A DNA stretch of 63,181 bases from Bacillota bacterium (GCA_009780325.1 WRAF01000007.1:1-63181), one strand, 5' to 3'. Positions 35,181 through 43,450 are shown, numbered from the stretch's first letter. Numbers and translations are program-made. Notes: a model not told the origin generated them from the sequence alone.

Positions 35181-37538
35181 TTGGCTAATAAATCAAAGAA
35201 TATTCTTAAAATCAATTCCCCTGCAAAGTGGTGGGGATCTAGCTGGAGAGAGGCGCTTGTATCTGGGAATGGTAAAATTGGTGCATCTGTATTGGGTGGT
35301 GCTGGTGAAGAATCTATTATGTTGACTCATGCGGATTTATGGTGGCAAGGGAAGGTGGGAGTATTGCCTGAGGTGTGCAATAATCTTGATAAAGTTCGAT
35401 TAGCTTTAGATGAGGGCAAGTTTAAAGATGCTGCAAGTATATTGCCGGATGCTCTTCAATCAAAGGGTTATAATCCGCTGCTTAGTTATCCGCTGCCTAT
35501 TTGCGACTTTAAAATAAATCATAAAATTGATAAAGCTCCTAAAGAATATTCTAGATCATTAAATATGGAAAACGCTGAAGTCACGGTTTCTTTTAAGGAT
35601 GGGGCAACAAGATATGAACGCAGTGTTTTTGTGTCAAAAAATGAGGACATGATTGTTTTTGAAATAAAGAAATTTGGCTCGAAAGCAATTGATGCTGATT
35701 TTAAATTTGATATTCATGAAAAATTTAATACTTTGACACCAACTGCAAAATCAAACTTGCCAGAAGGTGCAACATCAAGAGTAGAGGGAAAATATCTGTT
35801 GTTTTCTGCAAGGGGTGACGGCGGTGAATATGGTGCTGTTGCTTATGTGAATTTTTTCGGCGGGACAATAGCAAATACGCAAGATGCTATTACTATTAGA
35901 GGTGCTGAAAAAGTATTTATTATTATTAAACCTTTTGTCAATGTAAAAAATAGAGATACAAAATGGAAAGAGTTAAAAGATGAGTTAAAAGGTTTTAAAC
36001 AAACATATGAAAAACTACTTAAAGAGCAAAACAACGCTTTTTCTAAAGTTTTTTCAAGAGCAAGTGTGTCGTTTGATGATGACAATGGGGATACAAGCAT
36101 AAATAATTTAGTAGCAATGGTAAGTGAAAGCGGAGAATTAAATGGAAGCATTTTAGAAAAACTTTGGGCGTATGGGCGCTATTTATTTATAAGTTCTACT
36201 ACCCCTAGTTCTGCACCTACTCCTCCTTATGGGATTTTTTGCGGAGATTATAAGGGTGTTAATTCTCACATCAATGCTGACGGGTCACTGCAAACTTATT
36301 ATGAGCATGCATTAACAGGCAACTTGACAGATTATTTTGATTCATTGTTAGATTATTATAAGCAAGTTATTGATGATTTAAAAAAGAATGCAATAAGACT
36401 GTTTAATGCTAGGGGGATAGTTATTCCTTCTGTTATGGCAAGAGGCACAGGACTTTTAGGGTCATTAGACTCTAGCGTGGTGCATTTTACAGGGGCTGCA
36501 GGATGGCTGTGTAAATTATTTTATGAAGCATCACTTTGTGCTGGTGATACTAAATGGCTAAGAGCTGAAGTGTTGCCGTTATTAAAAGAGGTTGCTCAAT
36601 TTTATTTAGAGTTTTTTAAAGCTGGTGAAGATGGTTATCTAGAAAGTTATCCGTCTTGGTCTCCGCTAGCTGAAAGCAATACTGAAAGTGCAAAAATAGG
36701 TAAAAATGCGCTTATTGATTTTGCTATTGCAAAAGAAGTATTTGTTAATTTAATTAGCATATGTGAAGAGATTGGAGCGGATAAAAAAGAGATTCCAAAA
36801 TGGCAAGAGTTCATGGCAAGGATTCCTAGTCAGTCATTAAATGAAGACGGAACTGTCAAAGAATTTAATGATAATAAAGCAGCTTATGGACTAATTAGCG
36901 GTTCTACTTCTGTTTTCTATCCCGTTTATCCATCTAATCGTGTGACGGATATTAATCAAGACGATTTTAAAGCGTTTGAAAAAACTGCAAAAGATAGGTT
37001 TAGCTTTGGTGCGCATCAATCTAGTATAAGCTTAGCTAGGTTTGCAAATTTATTTGTTAGATTAAACCAACCTAAACAAGCAGAGGATATTATGGCGGCG
37101 CTAGTTTCAAATACTAGTTTGTCTAACTTAGTATTTTCTTCAAGTGACTGGACAGGAATGGGTATAGCAAACAGTGATAATTGGGCACAATTTAATATTG
37201 AAACTAATATGATTTTGACAAATGCTATTCAAGATATGTTTGTCAGATCAGATAAAAACAATCTTTGGTTGTTGCCAGCATGTCTAACAAACAAGGGTAG
37301 TATAGAAGGCTTTTTGACTAAGTGCGGAGTTGAAGTAATGGAACTAAGCTGGAACTTAAAAAAAGGTGAAATTTTTGCTAAATTAAAGGCTAAAAAGACA
37401 ACTACTATTAATATTCGCTTGCCTGAGACTATCAAAAGATATAAAGGTATTGGCACGATTGACACTGAAAATCAAAAAATACTAAACGGGGTAGACTTGC
37501 CAAACGGAAAAGCAATCTCGTTTGACTTTAAAATTTAA
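35181..37538 (+). CDS. GH95-like glycoside hydrolase
   Basis: The N-terminus has the pattern of family 95 glycoside hydrolases: REALVSGNGKIGASVLGG then a glutamate and a W-rich segment (HADLWWQGK). The middle region has PTPPYGIFCGDYKG and a long alpha-helical stretch fitting an (alpha/alpha)6 barrel, with INQDDF and NLVFSSSDWTGMG towards the end. Family members are alpha-L-fucosidases or alpha-L-galactosidases; the substrate here is unproven. The protein (785 aa) has no signal peptide, so it would act on imported oligosaccharides. The start is TTG 35181 with a good GAAGGAG site. The next gene encodes a DUF624 (YesL-type) membrane protein, and this pairing is common near carbohydrate-use genes. 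Confidence 0.8.
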   Translation: MANKSKNILKINSPAKWWGSSWREALVSGNGKIGASVLGGAGEESIMLTHADLWWQGKVGVLPEVCNNLDKVRLALDEGKFKDAASILPDALQSKGYNPLLSYPLPICDFKINHKIDKAPKEYSRSLNMENAEVTVSFKDGATRYERSVFVSKNEDMIVFEIKKFGSKAIDADFKFDIHEKFNTLTPTAKSNLPEGATSRVEGKYLLFSARGDGGEYGAVAYVNFFGGTIANTQDAITIRGAEKVFIIIKPFVNVKNRDTKWKELKDELKGFKQTYEKLLKEQNNAFSKVFSRASVSFDDDNGDTSINNLVAMVSESGELNGSILEKLWAYGRYLFISSTTPSSAPTPPYGIFCGDYKGVNSHINADGSLQTYYEHALTGNLTDYFDSLLDYYKQVIDDLKKNAIRLFNARGIVIPSVMARGTGLLGSLDSSVVHFTGAAGWLCKLFYEASLCAGDTKWLRAEVLPLLKEVAQFYLEFFKAGEDGYLESYPSWSPLAESNTESAKIGKNALIDFAIAKEVFVNLISICEEIGADKKEIPKWQEFMARIPSQSLNEDGTVKEFNDNKAAYGLISGSTSVFYPVYPSNRVTDINQDDFKAFEKTAKDRFSFGAHQSSISLARFANLFVRLNQPKQAEDIMAALVSNTSLSNLVFSSSDWTGMGIANSDNWAQFNIETNMILTNAIQDMFVRSDKNNLWLLPACLTNKGSIEGFLTKCGVEVMELSWNLKKGEIFAKLKAKKTTTINIRLPETIKRYKGIGTIDTENQKILNGVDLPNGKAISFDFKI

Positions 37539-37560
37539 TTATGATATATAATCTTAATTA

Positions 37561-37579
37561 AAAACTCTAAAGGAGTTTT
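37561..37579 (+). promoter_or_regulatory. hairpin enclosing the DUF624 gene ribosome binding site
   Basis: AAAACTC (37561-37567) pairs with GAGTTTT (37573-37579). The loop TAAAG and the 3' arm hold the Shine-Dalgarno site of the gene at 37582. The layout copies the rpoC site at 7660-7676. Confidence 0.4.
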
Positions 37580-37581
37580 GC

Positions 37582-38604
37582 ATGGCTTTTTCAGATAAAC
37601 TCACATTAGATGAGGCTAACCAAAAGATATTGCATGAAAATCGCCAAGAGGTAAAAATTGGCGGTTTTGGGCTGTTTAAAAATGTGATTACTAAAAAGTT
37701 TTGGATTACGGTCAAAATTAATTGGTTGGTACTAGTTTTTGCGTTGCCTTTAATTGTTTGGATTTTCTTTTGGCAAATGAGGGTTATGCAATTTAATGTT
37801 TCTCTGCCTTATTCAAGTAGTATCGGTATTGGCTATCCGATTATTCCAAATTTGCCATACTTATCAAATACAGCTAGATTTTCACTTGCATTAAATAGGG
37901 CTTTGGTGATGATTCCTTTAATAGCTTTAGCATGCGTGGGCTTAGCGGGAGCGTTTAATGTAATGAAATATGTTGTATGGGGCATGGAAATAAAGATTAT
38001 AAAAACATTTTTTAAAGGAATTAAAAACAGCTTTTTGTCTTTTATTTGGATGGGTGTTATTTTAGCGTTATGTTTTTTTATGATGACATCATTTGTTTTT
38101 GTTTTTGATGTCAATCAGATTTCTGTTGCAGTTAAAGTAATCATGCTGATAGTGGGGAGTATTATTTCACTTTTTGCAATTATTATGACGCTGTTTGTAT
38201 TTACGCAAAGCAGCATGTTTAATTTGTCTATGCTTGATATGATTAAAAATGCGTTTTGGCTTAGTATTAAATTCATTTTACAAAATATTTTTATTGCTTT
38301 AACAGGTGTGCTTATTATTGCTTTTGTGTTTATTCCTTCGACTGGGGGTTTTTTGGGAATGCTATTGACAATGATGGGTTTTATTTTATTTTTTATGTTT
38401 GCATTTAGTTGGATGGCTGCTGCATATACTATTTACTCACACTTTATTTTTGATGCGCTGTATGATTCTAAAAGGAAAGATGAAGACAAAAAGGGCGAGA
38501 GCTTTTATGATAATGATGATATAATGCCAGCAAACCCACAAAAGAAAAAACAAAAACAAGTATATATTAATCCTAAAAAAGGCAAAAAGAGAAATTCTAA
38601 TTAA
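37582..38604 (+). CDS. DUF624 (YesL-like) membrane protein
   Basis: An integral membrane protein of 340 aa with six or so hydrophobic segments between about 50 and 285. The segment FGLFKNVITKKFWITVKINWLVLVF and the short Gly-rich AGAFNVMKYVVWG region resemble the YesL/DUF624 family, which is found in Firmicutes next to sugar ABC transporters and glycoside hydrolases; its exact function is unknown. The C-terminus is a charged tail rich in Lys, Asp and Asn. ATG 37582 follows AAAGGAG inside a small hairpin. It stands 43 nt after the GH95-like gene and 9 nt before a TPR gene, suggesting one operon. Confidence 0.75.
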   Translation: MAFSDKLTLDEANQKILHENRQEVKIGGFGLFKNVITKKFWITVKINWLVLVFALPLIVWIFFWQMRVMQFNVSLPYSSSIGIGYPIIPNLPYLSNTARFSLALNRALVMIPLIALACVGLAGAFNVMKYVVWGMEIKIIKTFFKGIKNSFLSFIWMGVILALCFFMMTSFVFVFDVNQISVAVKVIMLIVGSIISLFAIIMTLFVFTQSSMFNLSMLDMIKNAFWLSIKFILQNIFIALTGVLIIAFVFIPSTGGFLGMLLTMMGFILFFMFAFSWMAAAYTIYSHFIFDALYDSKRKDEDKKGESFYDNDDIMPANPQKKKQKQVYINPKKGKKRNSN

Positions 38605-38613
38605 AAATAATAT

Positions 38614-40251
38614 TTGAAGAAAAAACCGATAAAATTCAAAACAGATGCTGATACTTATTTTGACTTAGCAGAGGAAGCTTTTGGTGCAAGCGATTATATA
38701 AATGCTGTGCATTACTTTTATATTGCTTATACGCTGTCATTAAAAGATAAAGAAGCTATGACTGATGCACTTTTCTTTTTAGGAGAAATTTATTTAGATG
38801 TGGGTGAGTATGAAGAGGCATTATATTATTTATTTAAAGCCTTAGATAGGCGTCCAGATTGTACGGATATAAACAACACTATTGCAAGTTGTTTTTTGTG
38901 TTTAAATGATGAAGATACTGCTATTTTTTATTCGTGGGCAGGCATGAGTGTCAAATCGTATAAAGATTTGATGCATGAACGAGATGATTTAATAAACGAA
39001 TATCAGCTTGAGTCTAAAAAAATAAGATTGCTAGAAAAAAATGACCAGATGATTATAGATATTGCTGCTAAATTATTGACGGCAGGTGATAAAAAATATG
39101 CAAAAGAGCTATTGCAGACAGTTAAACCTAATTCACCTGATTTTTTAAAGGCGTGCAATCTATTAATAATGATTTGTTTAGAGGATAAACAAGCTAAAGA
39201 GGCACTTGAAATTATTGATGAGGCATTGTCACAAAACCAAAACAAAAAAGAGAGCGGTATTTTTTTAGAGTTTAGATGCTGGCAGATAGTTTCATATCAC
39301 ATCTTAAAAGATAAAGAAAATAAACAAAGAGTCATTGATATTATAGAGGCTGCTAGTTTAGATTTTCATGCATCTAGAGCTGCAGTTTTTACCTATGCAA
39401 AAATCAACGATTATAAAAGAATAAGGCGTCATATTGAAGATGTACTAAAAAAGGATGCTTTTAATAAAAATATGAGAGTAATGCTTAGTATAGCGCATCA
39501 TTTATGTGGAGATGAAAAAAACGCAAAAATAGAGATTGTTGCGGCAAGCAAGCTTTATCCTAATGACATTGCAATAAAAGAGATTGCATTAGCAATTTCA
39601 CAAAAAAGGAAAGGTTTGATTTTAGCGGCACTTATGGATAAAAAGACTACTGCAAGCTGGATTGATGATATTGAAGAAGCTTTAGATTTAATAGCAAAAA
39701 ATAGATATGAGGATGTGCCTCAAAAGTCAGAATTCATCAAAAAAATTGAGTGGGTGTTTCAAAGCAGGTTAAATTCCTTAATCACTCATGCGGCACTTAT
39801 TTTAGGTTCTAATCATGAATTTAAAGATTTTTTAATGGACAGACTGACTGATTATGAATTAGAAACTGCGCCAAGAAAAACTATTTTATATTCTTTATTG
39901 GTTAATAATGCGATTACAAAGTTTGGGATAGTAATAGACGGGTTTTATCAGCGTTTAAGTTTTAAACCGCTTAATACTCATAATAAAATACTATTTAAGG
40001 CATATTGCAAGACATTTGCGACATTAGTATTTATGGAAAACGGGTTTGAAACAAGACTAAATAATGCAGCTAAAAAGATTGAGGATAGATTTGATGAATT
40101 AAAACTAAATGACGATGAAGATATGCTTTCAGCTTTACTGTTTGCCTTAAGCATAAAAGCAAAGCTGCCTTTATCGCATAGTGCGTTTATATTTTCTTGT
40201 GATGAACATACTTTAAAAACAAAATTTGATTTGGTTAAAGCCAAAAAATAA
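38614..40251 (+). CDS. tetratricopeptide repeat protein
   Basis: A soluble, all-helical protein of 545 aa. At least three TPR units are clear near the N-terminus (DAYFDLAEEAFGASDYINAVHY-like, ALFFLGEIYLDVGEYEEALYY, and the next helix pair), with further degenerate repeats to about residue 330. The C-terminal third has no recognised domain. There is no signal peptide or membrane segment, so it acts in the cytoplasm as a protein-binding scaffold. The start is TTG 38614, 9 nt after the DUF624 stop and without a clear Shine-Dalgarno site; translation probably depends on the upstream gene. No specific partner can be named. Confidence 0.8.
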   Translation: MKKKPIKFKTDADTYFDLAEEAFGASDYINAVHYFYIAYTLSLKDKEAMTDALFFLGEIYLDVGEYEEALYYLFKALDRRPDCTDINNTIASCFLCLNDEDTAIFYSWAGMSVKSYKDLMHERDDLINEYQLESKKIRLLEKNDQMIIDIAAKLLTAGDKKYAKELLQTVKPNSPDFLKACNLLIMICLEDKQAKEALEIIDEALSQNQNKKESGIFLEFRCWQIVSYHILKDKENKQRVIDIIEAASLDFHASRAAVFTYAKINDYKRIRRHIEDVLKKDAFNKNMRVMLSIAHHLCGDEKNAKIEIVAASKLYPNDIAIKEIALAISQKRKGLILAALMDKKTTASWIDDIEEALDLIAKNRYEDVPQKSEFIKKIEWVFQSRLNSLITHAALILGSNHEFKDFLMDRLTDYELETAPRKTILYSLLVNNAITKFGIVIDGFYQRLSFKPLNTHNKILFKAYCKTFATLVFMENGFETRLNNAAKKIEDRFDELKLNDDEDMLSALLFALSIKAKLPLSHSAFIFSCDEHTLKTKFDLVKAKK

Positions 40252-40266
40252 TAGGGGGAAATTAAA

Positions 40267-41007
40267 ATGAAAAGCGAGACTAAAAAGCAAGTTGTGACCT
40301 TTGAAATGATAAAAAATAGTGCAGTTATAAAAGAATATATTTTGGCAGCTAATGAGGCTTTAAGAGTAAAAGGGTATACAGAGCATGGTATAAGGCATGT
40401 CGGTTATGTTGCTAAAACGGCATATAATATTTTAAGAGAATTAGGTTATGATAAAAGAATATGTGAATTGGCGGCAATTGCTGGCTGGACGCATGATATA
40501 GGAAATAGCGTTAACAGAAAACATCATGGACTGGTGGCAGCGGATATGATGTTTACTTTATTAAATGAAATGGGTATGCCTCATAGTGAAATTGCTATCG
40601 TCATAGGGGCGTTAGGCAACCATGAGGACGATATTGGTGTGCCCATTAGCCCAGTCTCTGCTGCTCTTATTATTGCCGATAAAAGTGATTCGCATAGGTC
40701 AAGAGTGCGTCAGTATGCATATGATTTAAATGATATTCATGATAGGACAAATCTAAGCATAAAGAAAAATGTGGTGACGGTATGCAAGGCAGAGAATAGA
40801 ATAAGGCAAATGATAAGCATGGATGATAGCGGGTCGGTACTAGAATATTTGCAGATTTATTTGCAAAGGGTGTTATTGACAGAGCAGGCGGCAAAATTTT
40901 TAGGTTGCCATTTTGAATTAATGATTAACGGAGTAATAATTAATCAGCGCAGAAAGGCGGTTGAATGTGCACCTGAAGATGGTGAAAAACAGGTGAGTGA
41001 GGATTGA
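40267..41007 (+). CDS. HD-domain phosphohydrolase
   Basis: A 246-aa protein with the metal-binding HD fold. The ligands are visible as RHVGYV, then THDIGN with H76-D77, KHHGLVAADM, and NHEDD; the later IADKSDSHRSR supplies the final aspartate. Such enzymes hydrolyse nucleotides or other phosphoesters. The spacing is typical of single-domain HD proteins of Clostridia, with no GAF or receiver domain, so it is not an HD-GYP type. ATG 40267 has an AGGGGG site. It is the last gene before the triplicated HTH/RNA region and lies 15 nt after the TPR gene. Confidence 0.88.
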   Translation: MKSETKKQVVTFEMIKNSAVIKEYILAANEALRVKGYTEHGIRHVGYVAKTAYNILRELGYDKRICELAAIAGWTHDIGNSVNRKHHGLVAADMMFTLLNEMGMPHSEIAIVIGALGNHEDDIGVPISPVSAALIIADKSDSHRSRVRQYAYDLNDIHDRTNLSIKKNVVTVCKAENRIRQMISMDDSGSVLEYLQIYLQRVLLTEQAAKFLGCHFELMINGVIINQRRKAVECAPEDGEKQVSED

Positions 41008-41083
41008 AAAAATATCATATATTGGGGATATACATTGCGATATAAAGAAATGTTGAAAAGATCCTGCACAGGATTTTCTTTGC

Positions 41084-41209
41084 AAAAAAAACACCACACA
41101 ATCGGGCTTGCGTGGTGTTTTGCTGTTAAAAGCTGCGTATCTGCGATGCCTTGCTAGCTTAAGGGCATACTCGATAATTCCTTGTTTTAACAGCATATAC
41201 ATGTATAAT
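41084..41209 (-). ncRNA. structured RNA, unit 1
   Basis: The minus strand has a full consensus promoter, TTGACA (41244-41239), 17 bp, TATAAT (41221-41216), with +1 near 41209. The RNA contains a 10-bp stem GCTGTTAAAA/TTTTAACAGC (41194-41185 with 41131-41122), an inner stem around ATGCC/GGCAT, and an intrinsic terminator (AAAACACCAC/GTGGTGTTTT, 41121-41112 with 41097-41088) ending in eight U. Length is about 126 nt. An open frame through it has no stop before the terminator and no ribosome binding site. No known RNA family is recognised. Confidence 0.7.
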
Positions 41210-41221
41210 ATAATTATTATA

Positions 41222-41267
41222 ATCGTACATTTGTACCATGTCAAGTATTTTCGTACAGATGTGCGAA
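41222..41267. promoter_or_regulatory. operator pair, unit 1 (TTCGTA-type)
   Basis: Site A, ATCGTA-N6-TACCAT (41222-41239), fills the spacer of the minus-strand RNA promoter. Site B, TTCGTA-N6-TGCGAA (41250-41267), starts 28 bp further on and directly precedes a TATTATAAT sequence before ATG 41281. Both are 18-bp imperfect palindromes in a 6-6-6 layout. Confidence 0.65.
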
Positions 41268-41280
41268 TATTATAATTAAT

Positions 41281-41508
41281 ATGTATGCAAATAATGATGA
41301 ATTTAATAAAGAGGAATTTATTTTATTATTAAGGGGATTGATGGAGGATAAAAGTATTGTAGCCTTTGGTGAAATGGTTAACATTCCTGCAAGAACAATT
41401 AATGCTTGGTTGCTTAAAAGATCTGCTCCAAGCATAGATCATCTTATTCGCCTTTCAAAACATTTTGACTGCTCTATTGATTATCTAGTAGGATTAAAAG
41501 ATTATTAA
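41281..41508 (+). CDS. small HTH regulator, unit 1
   Basis: A 75-residue XRE/Cro-type protein: a short lead, the helix-turn-helix AFGEMVNIPARTINAWLLKRS, then two helices and the shared ending CSIDYLVGLKDY. It is most similar to the two downstream copies. ATG 41281 has no Shine-Dalgarno site; a TATTAT at 41268-41273 would put +1 at 41280, so its mRNA is probably leaderless. Operator site B lies immediately upstream and site A covers the promoter of the divergent RNA, so the protein probably represses both itself and the RNA. The probable recognition helix (ARTINAWL) differs from that of copies 2 and 3, in line with the different half-sites. Confidence 0.85.
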   Translation: MYANNDEFNKEEFILLLRGLMEDKSIVAFGEMVNIPARTINAWLLKRSAPSIDHLIRLSKHFDCSIDYLVGLKDY

Positions 41509-41526
41509 GAAGCAATTTAATGCTAC

Positions 41527-41649
41527 AAAAAAACACCACACAATCGGCTTGCGTGGTGTTTTGCTGTTAAAAGCTGCGTATCTGCGACGCCTTGCTAGCT
41601 TAAGGGCATACTCGATAGTTCCTTGTTTTAACAGCATACATATGTATAC
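41527..41649 (-). ncRNA. structured RNA, unit 2
   Basis: The promoter is TTGACT (41684-41679), 17 bp, TATAAT (41661-41656), with +1 near 41649. The 10-bp stem (41635-41626 with 41572-41563) is identical to unit 1. The terminator pairs 41562-41553 with 41539-41530 and ends in seven U. Compared with unit 1, the inner stem changes an A-U pair to G-U, which keeps pairing. The length is about 123 nt. Confidence 0.7.
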
Positions 41650-41661
41650 CATAATATTATA

Positions 41662-41707
41662 TTAGCTAAAATAAGCTAAGTCAAGTAATTTAGCTGTTTT
41701 TGGCTAA
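41662..41707. promoter_or_regulatory. operator pair, unit 2 (TTAGCT-type)
   Basis: Site A, TTAGCT-N6-AGCTAA (41662-41679), is a perfect palindrome in the spacer of the RNA promoter. Site B, TTAGCT-N6-GGCTAA (41690-41707), begins 28 bp later and ends 10 nt before ATG 41718. Confidence 0.7.
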
Positions 41708-41717
41708 CAATATTGAA

Positions 41718-41945
41718 ATGAATATTGTTAATATAGAATTCGATAAAGAGAAATTTGTTCTTACACTTAAAGAGCTAATTAATGCTAAAAGCATTTTAGC
41801 TTTTAGCAAAATCGTTGGGATTCCTCAAAGAACAATAAGTTCATGGATTAATAAAAAAACTGCACCTTGTATAGACCATCTTATTCGTTTAGCTTTATAC
41901 TTTGATTGCTCTATTGACTATCTGGTGGGGTTAAAAGATTATTGA
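41718..41945 (+). CDS. small HTH regulator, unit 2
   Basis: A 75-residue protein with helix-turn-helix AFSKIVGIPQRTISSWINKKT and the common ending CSIDYLVGLKDY. I choose ATG 41718 because the protein then aligns end to end with copies 1 and 3 at exactly 75 residues; a TTG at 41700 is in frame but lies inside operator site B. There is no Shine-Dalgarno site. The putative recognition residues (QRTISSW) differ from copy 1, and its operators have TTAGCT half-sites. It probably represses its own gene and the divergent RNA of unit 2. Confidence 0.85.
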   Translation: MNIVNIEFDKEKFVLTLKELINAKSILAFSKIVGIPQRTISSWINKKTAPCIDHLIRLALYFDCSIDYLVGLKDY

Positions 41946-41963
41946 GATTAAATTTAATGCTAC

Positions 41964-42085
41964 AAAAAAACACCACACAATCGGCTTGAGTGATGTTTTG
42001 CTGTTAAAAGCTGCGTATCTGCGATGCTCTTGCTAGCTTAATGCATACTCGATAATTCCTTGTTTTAACAGCACACATATATGAT
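41964..42085 (-). ncRNA. structured RNA, unit 3
   Basis: The promoter is TTGACT (42120-42115), 17 bp, TATAAT (42097-42092), with +1 near 42085. The 10-bp stem (42072-42063 with 42009-42000) is unchanged. In the terminator stem a C-G pair of the other units is a U-G pair here, so pairing is kept. A 1-nt deletion in the inner loop region destroys the reading frame that is open in units 1 and 2, and the first ATG is lost. This supports an RNA, not a peptide, as the product. Length about 122 nt. Confidence 0.7.
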
Positions 42086-42097
42086 ATAATTATTATA

Positions 42098-42143
42098 TTT
42101 GCCACATGGCGCAAAGTCAAGTGTTTTTGCCCTATATGGCAAA
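42098..42143. promoter_or_regulatory. operator pair, unit 3 (TTTGCC-type)
   Basis: Site A, TTTGC-N8-GCAAA (42098-42115), fills the RNA promoter spacer. Site B, TTTGCC-N6-GGCAAA (42126-42143), is a perfect palindrome that starts 28 bp later and ends 10 nt before ATG 42154. Confidence 0.7.
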
Positions 42144-42153
42144 TAATAATTGT

Positions 42154-42381
42154 ATGATTGTACATAAAGAAGAATTTAATAGAGAGGAATTTGCCTTATT
42201 GCTTAAAAGTTTAATGGAAGGCAAAAGCATATTGGCATTTAGTAAAATTGTTGGTATTCCGCAAAGAACAATTAATCATTGGGTTAATAAACAAAAAACT
42301 CCTTCTATAGAAAATCTTATGCACTTAGCAAAACATTTTGACTGCTCTATTGATTATCTGGTAGGATTAAAAGATTATTAA
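42154..42381 (+). CDS. small HTH regulator, unit 3
   Basis: The third 75-residue copy, with helix-turn-helix AFSKIVGIPQRTINHWVNKQK and ending CSIDYLVGLKDY. ATG 42154 is chosen by alignment with the other copies. An in-frame start at 42106 would add 16 residues but would run through both the RNA promoter and operator B. No Shine-Dalgarno site. The recognition segment (QRTINHW) is close to copy 2 but the following residues (VNKQK) differ, and the half-sites are TTTGCC. The gene is 43 nt upstream of the YkvI-like gene, which might be read through. Confidence 0.85.
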   Translation: MIVHKEEFNREEFALLLKSLMEGKSILAFSKIVGIPQRTINHWVNKQKTPSIENLMHLAKHFDCSIDYLVGLKDY

Positions 42382-42424
42382 TTTTTTCTTTCATTTATAG
42401 CTTGCTATTATCATATATTATTAT

Positions 42425-43450
42425 GTGAAAACTTTTTCATTGGCATTTTTATTAGTGGGTGCTGTAGTCGGCGCAGGATTTGCTTCGGGCAGAGAGATAC
42501 TTAGCTTTTTTGGGGACAGTCCTTCAATTTTCATTGCTCCTTTAGTGGGGGCAGTGTTTTTTTTTGGAAGTATACTTTTTTTAAGCGTGGGGGCAAAAGT
42601 TAAAGCAGACAATATTACGGCTGCAAATTTACTTATCATGGGCAATAAACATATTATTGCAGACATATTATTGCTGTTTAACGGTGTAATCATGCTAGGC
42701 GGAATGCTTGCGGCTATGAATAGCCTGTTTAATATGCTGCTGCCGCTATCACCCTTATATGCGTTTATGGCGGGTATTTTATGTGCTATTTTAGTTGCTA
42801 GGGGATTAAAAGGTTTATTAAAATGCAATGCAATATTGACCCCGATAGTCATTGCAATAATGATAGTCATTTGTATTTTTGCCATCTTAAGGAGCGACGG
42901 TACAGGCAGCCAAACAATATTTTTTGCGCCTAATCCATTAAACTATCCAATGATTTTAATATACATGTCCATGAACATGATGCTGGCTAGCACAGTGCTT
43001 ACTACCATACATACATTTAATAAACGGCAAATCATGACAGCGTCATTTTTAGCAAGCATAGTGATAGCTGGGCTTATGGCGGTTTTAATTTTTGCATTAA
43101 ATTCCTCAAGCGACTATTATACAGCAATGCCGCTTGTGTCAATGGCTTTAAGCAGCGGTCCTATATTATTTTATTTTGCGATTGCCGCCATTGGCGTGTC
43201 AATATTCACATCAATGATGACAGCCATGATAGGCTTAGACAGCTGGCTAAAACCCATAACAGGCGGCAAGTGGTATTCTATAGTTATAGTATTGATATCG
43301 GGGTTGATTTTGTCTATGTTAGGCTTTGAAACTGTAGTAGCCTTTTTATATCCAGTGATTGGGGTGCTAGGATTAGTTTATATTGTGTGGTGTATTGTGT
43401 ATTTAGCTAAGAACAGAAAGAAAGATTTGACAAAGGATAAGAGTATTTGA
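42425..43450 (+). CDS. YkvI-like membrane protein of the APC transporter superfamily
   Basis: An integral membrane protein of 341 aa with about ten hydrophobic helices. The first helix carries GAVVGAGFASGRE, a hallmark of the Firmicutes YkvI group, which belongs to the amino acid-polyamine-cation superfamily; the transported solute is not known. Start is GTG 42425, and no Shine-Dalgarno site precedes it. The last 24 bases of the gene contain the -35 element of the KAP NTPase promoter, so the two genes are transcribed separately even though they are 12 nt apart. Confidence 0.8.
   Translation: MKTFSLAFLLVGAVVGAGFASGREILSFFGDSPSIFIAPLVGAVFFFGSILFLSVGAKVKADNITAANLLIMGNKHIIADILLLFNGVIMLGGMLAAMNSLFNMLLPLSPLYAFMAGILCAILVARGLKGLLKCNAILTPIVIAIMIVICIFAILRSDGTGSQTIFFAPNPLNYPMILIYMSMNMMLASTVLTTIHTFNKRQIMTASFLASIVIAGLMAVLIFALNSSSDYYTAMPLVSMALSSGPILFYFAIAAIGVSIFTSMMTAMIGLDSWLKPITGGKWYSIVIVLISGLILSMLGFETVVAFLYPVIGVLGLVYIVWCIVYLAKNRKKDLTKDKSI

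Larger units (their letters stand above)
41084..42381. repeat. three tandem copies of an HTH/structured-RNA module
   Basis: The units span 41084-41508, 41527-41945 and 41964-42381, each about 420 bp with 18-bp joints. In each, a minus-strand RNA gene comes first, then a shared promoter region with two operators, then a plus-strand gene for a 75-aa HTH protein. The RNA part and the ends of the HTH genes are the most alike; the operator region and the N-termini differ most. Start-to-start distance between units is constant (437 and 436 bp between HTH starts), which shows tandem duplication. Confidence 0.85.

Noticed and set aside
40918-41244. 108-codon minus-strand frame across RNA unit 1
   Set aside because: It begins upstream of the predicted +1, runs through the terminator, and the equivalent frame is broken in unit 3.
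42106-42153. Longer start for HTH copy 3 (and TTG 41700 for copy 2)
   Set aside because: These extensions overlap operator sites and break the exact 75-residue alignment of the three copies.
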